Assembly (NCBI GenBank): GCA_036897095.1
Contig: JAYMSP010000006.1
Location: 62,001 to 126,000 of the forward strand
Direction: 5' to 3'
Origin: Plantago elongata
Lineage: Eukaryota > Streptophyta > Magnoliopsida > Lamiales > Plantaginaceae
Length of the DNA: 64,000 nucleotides
Part shown: one piece after another, positions 60,761 to 64,000 of the stretch
Layout: each line of letters begins with the position of its first letter
How positions within the stretch are numbered: position 1 is the stretch's first letter
Position numbers and translations under genes: made by a program
The notes under the pieces: generated by a model
Told to the model about the DNA's origin: nothing
Database searches by the model: none
The model's input: only the letters and a program-made list of their open reading frames with translations

Positions 60761-63679
60761 ATGAATCCTCTCTGCTGCATTGCTCCGGTGTCGGTGGAGA
60801 AGGATCGAGCTGTCGTTAAGCCTACTCACGAGCTCGTATTAGACTCAAGTAGAAATGACGGTGGAGGAGACGCTGATAGCTTGTCGATTTCGAGGCCGGT
60901 GAGTTTCGCCTCGAGGCCGAGCTTCTCGAATGGGGAGGTCATTGGGGAGAAAGGGGAGGATGAGGTGAAGAGTGTGGTTGGGATTTTGTACAAGTGGGTG
61001 AATTATGGGAAGGGGTGGAGGGAGAGGTGGTTTGTGTTGGAGGATGGGGTTTTGTCTTACTATAAGGTGCACGGGCCTGATAAGGTTGCGGTGAGCCGGG
61101 GGAGGGAGAAGGGGGTTAGGGTGATTGGGGAGGAGAGCTGGAGGTATATGAGGAAAGGGAGTGGTAGTGGGATGAGTTTTAGAGGGAATGGGGGTGTTTT
61201 GGCCAATGGATTCGGCTCCGGGAAGAGGGGGAAGCCGTTTGGTGAGATACATTTGAAGGTTGGTTGATTCATTTATTGTCTTGTTTGGATTCAACTTGGA
61301 TTTGTTGTGCTAAAATTTATGTGTAAGGATTGATGAATGATGATATAATGTTTTCCTACTCTTGCATATCTGCATCTATAAGTGGATACAGAATGACATT
61401 TGAGATCTTGTGTTCTGAAATATCGTGCCAGTAGATGGGAAGCTTCTTTCGTATTGATAATCTAGTTAATAATTAGCCTTGAAATGGAAGGTAGGTTGGA
61501 GTATTGGAGAATGTCTAGTGCAACAGTAATTTGTATGCTAAGACTTGTTCTCTCAAATCTATCATTCTAAGACTCCTATGTATCATATATGGGCTCTTTT
61601 GTTCTTATTAACTATGGTATTAGCGGGGAGTTGGGAATTGTCGAGTGAAGTTAATAGTCTGAATATGTTATGATTCAGCTCTGTAGACTCAATTGGCATA
61701 TTCGATGTTTTTTTCTTGCTATGGGTTTGTTAAGCTCACAACTCCCAATTATAGATGAGGAAGCTAATCATTAGCCGTTGTACCATTTGAGTAGCTTAGT
61801 GCTGGATATTTTTATTAATGCTTATGAAGTGACGGAATGGTTGTGACTTGTGAGGATGTCAAATGCCTGATTTATTTGAGCCACATTTTGGTTTATTTGA
61901 AAAAAACTGTGGGTCGTGGTTGGTGCTCCACATAATCTCTATGTGCTTGGTACACTGTTAAACTGATGCTAGGCAATACTTTTCCATATTCATATGGTTT
62001 CTGAGACACTGTTAATATTTCTATTTAGAAGTACTTGCACAGTTGCACTTAGTTCCATTATTATGACTAGAAGCTTGAATCTGATACTCCCCTAGCTCAT
62101 ATTAATGTAGAGTTTTTAATATTAATCTGATCTTCATATCGTAATTGAGCAGGTGTCTTCTGTTCGAGCAAGCAAGTCAGATGACAAAAGGCTCTCCATA
62201 TTCACAGGAACAAAAACTCTGCATTTGCGTTGCCAATCCAGGGAGGATAGGGCTTCATGGATTGAGTCACTTATAGTTGCAAAAGATAAATTCCCTAGAC
62301 TATTTACGAGCAGTGACTTAGCACCTGCCGAAGAATTTGTTGTTTCCACAGAGAAGCTCCGTTCAAGATTAATCCAGGAGAATATAGGTGAAGCAGTAGT
62401 GAACGACTGTGAGTGTATAATGCTCAATGAATTTGCTGAGATGCAGAATCAGTTAAAGACTCTTCAACTCAAACACATCTTGCTTCTGGATACATTAAGA
62501 AGACTGGAGGTTCGTATTCCATCCTTTTGCTATTGTAATTGATCTAATCATATAGTGTGCATTGAGGTGTAAATACTTCTCTTTTTATTTAATTATTTAT
62601 TAGAGTTGATTATCATTTGCTTATGACAAAGATGATGCGAATTTTGAATTTGAATATGATGATCTGAATGAATTATTGTGTAGTTAACTGATAAGGCATT
62701 GTCTCTTAAACTTTATTCTGAAACTATTTAAGTCTCTAAGCAATTTTTTTTTTATGTGATTGGGTGTATACCAAAGCAGAGGTGTATAATATGATGGTTA
62801 CTCATATGTCCCTTAACTTTGCTGGATGGATTCTTTTGATTTGATCTATCTACCTGATTTCTTGTCACATGGTATCGAAATACATCCCAAATCCATTTTT
62901 TTCCTCGTTCATGGATTATAGTAGTAGTTGAGGATTTGACACCAGTTGCTTGTTATTTCACAGACAGAGAAGATTGAACTGGAAACAACTGTAGTCGATG
63001 AAACAAAAGGACGAGACTCATACTGTGGACAAGGAAACAGAAGGTTTAGCGGTCAGTTAAGCATCCGTGCTAGAATTACATTTCTTTCTGTCTCATATCA
63101 TGAGATAATTGTTCATATGATGTGTTTCTTCATTGAAGTATGTTGTTCGTTATTTCAGATAACTGAAGTGGACAAAATAATTTATTTCAAACTATTTCAG
63201 ATTTTTACTCAGTCCTGTCAGAAGGCAGTGGAAGTGACTCTGATGCTGATCATGACAGCCGATACGGAGTAGATGGTGAAACAGATGAAGATGAAGGAGC
63301 TTTTTTTGACACTAATGACTTTTTGTCTGCCGAATCTCTAAGAAGTGCTTCATATCGAAGTAGAGATAATCCAATATATGGTTATAGCCCATGGGCTGGT
63401 GAGAATGAATCTTCATTTTCTGGTCTTCTGAGAGATTCTGGAATGGAAATAAAGACCGTTGAGTTCCCATATGTCAAGAGGAGGGATAATTTGCCTGAAC
63501 CAAAGGAAAAGGAAAAGCCAATTGGGCTTTGGTCAATAATCAAGGACAACATCGGCAAGGACCTGTCAGGTGTTTGCCTTCCTGTTTACTTTAACGAGCC
63601 CCTGTCTTCACTTCAGAAGTGCTTTCAGGATTTGGAGTACTCTTACCTTGTTGACCGAGCATTGGAATGGGGAAAACAA
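60761..63679 (+). CDS. Oxysterol-binding-protein-related protein, ORP1 type (5' part)
   Basis: Lipid-transfer protein of the OSBP family; plant ORP1/2 proteins carry an N-terminal PH domain that binds phosphoinositides, and a C-terminal sterol/lipid-binding domain. The first four coding exons join in frame to 474 residues: 60761-61258, 62153-62509, 62964-63051, 63201-63679. The PH domain covers about 72-212 ([50 protein letters not shown]). A helical segment follows ([20 protein letters not shown]), then an acidic linker and the start of the OSBP domain near residue 425: [35 protein letters not shown]. The donor at 63680 leads into an intron, and the remaining exons with the EQVSHHPP-type signature lie beyond the window. 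The N-terminal MNPLCCIAP has cysteines that could be acylated (speculation). ORP1C/1D/2A cannot be separated here; position favours ORP1D. Confidence 0.9.
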
Positions 63680-64000
63680 GTAAGATCCTCATTCCCTTTG
63701 CACTTTTGTGGTTATTTGTCGGAAAAATATCTGCTAACCTGAAACAACTCAGGCAGTTTGTGGCTTGTTTACTATTTTTGTTTTGTGTAGTGTTTGCAAC
63801 AGAAACAACACTATTTGTTAGTTGCTTGTACATTTGTCGTAGTAGTAGTTTTGTGCTTTTATTTAGTGACCAATTATTGGTTACTACTTGTTTTCTTCTC
63901 TTTAACTGGCTGATTTCGACCTGTCCATTTGACTGGAATTGTACAGAACATATTGAGCCAGAAGGTTGTTATAGTTCATAAATTTTCTAATAATGTATAG

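Noticed and set aside
60845-61294. Minus-strand open frames rich in Pro and Leu across ORP exon 1
   Set aside because: Complement of the G-rich real exon encoding the PH domain.

Overview
This is nuclear DNA from a eudicot plant. Coding sequence is split by many GT-AG introns, the spacers are very AT-rich, and every recognisable protein is a plant family member. I cannot fix the species; several repeats resemble asterid elements, but that is only an impression. I see no operon, virus-like gene cluster, CRISPR array or tRNA gene.

Left part (1-24.5 kb): exon 1 of an ARR11-like type-B response regulator (minus, runs off the left edge); about 6 kb of AT-rich spacer with a complete PIF/Harbinger-type MITE; an AIRP2-like RING E3 ligase (minus, 5 coding exons); a malectin-like/LRR receptor kinase of the At1g67720 type (plus, 15 coding exons, 900 aa); a spacer with nested hAT-like and other TIR elements; and a lysine-rich 1293-aa protein of unknown role with a ubiquitin-like N-terminus (plus, 5 exons).

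Middle (24.5-33 kb) is a repeat graveyard: a broken WD40 gene copy that kept its introns, part of an LTR retroelement with an extremely purine-rich strand, a TA/CA microsatellite, a fragment resembling a plant transposon-associated domain, a complete Stowaway MITE and unassigned AT-rich DNA.

Right part (33-64 kb): an RCC1-repeat protein of the At3g02300 type (plus) tail-to-tail with CCT5/TCP-1 epsilon (minus, 9 exons); a small BCP1-like arabinogalactan protein (minus); a CFIm68/CPSF6-like RRM protein (minus); a LINE relic; ARP3 (minus, 9 exons); a partial gypsy-type LTR; two ~0.7-kb element copies in inverted orientation; and the first four coding exons of an ORP1-type oxysterol-binding-related protein (plus, runs off the right edge).

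The genes do not form one pathway. They are housekeeping and signalling genes: cytokinin signalling, ubiquitin ligation, receptor kinase, chaperonin, mRNA 3'-end processing, Arp2/3 actin nucleation and lipid transfer. From memory of Arabidopsis gene numbers, two sets look collinear with it: ARR11 with At1g67720, and ORP1D, ARP3 and an RRM gene (At1g13170/13180/13190). No clearly new biological system was found. The best leads are the lysine-rich repeat protein, the inverted element pair at 58.1-60.2 kb and the promoter-bearing MITE at 2.6-3.3 kb.
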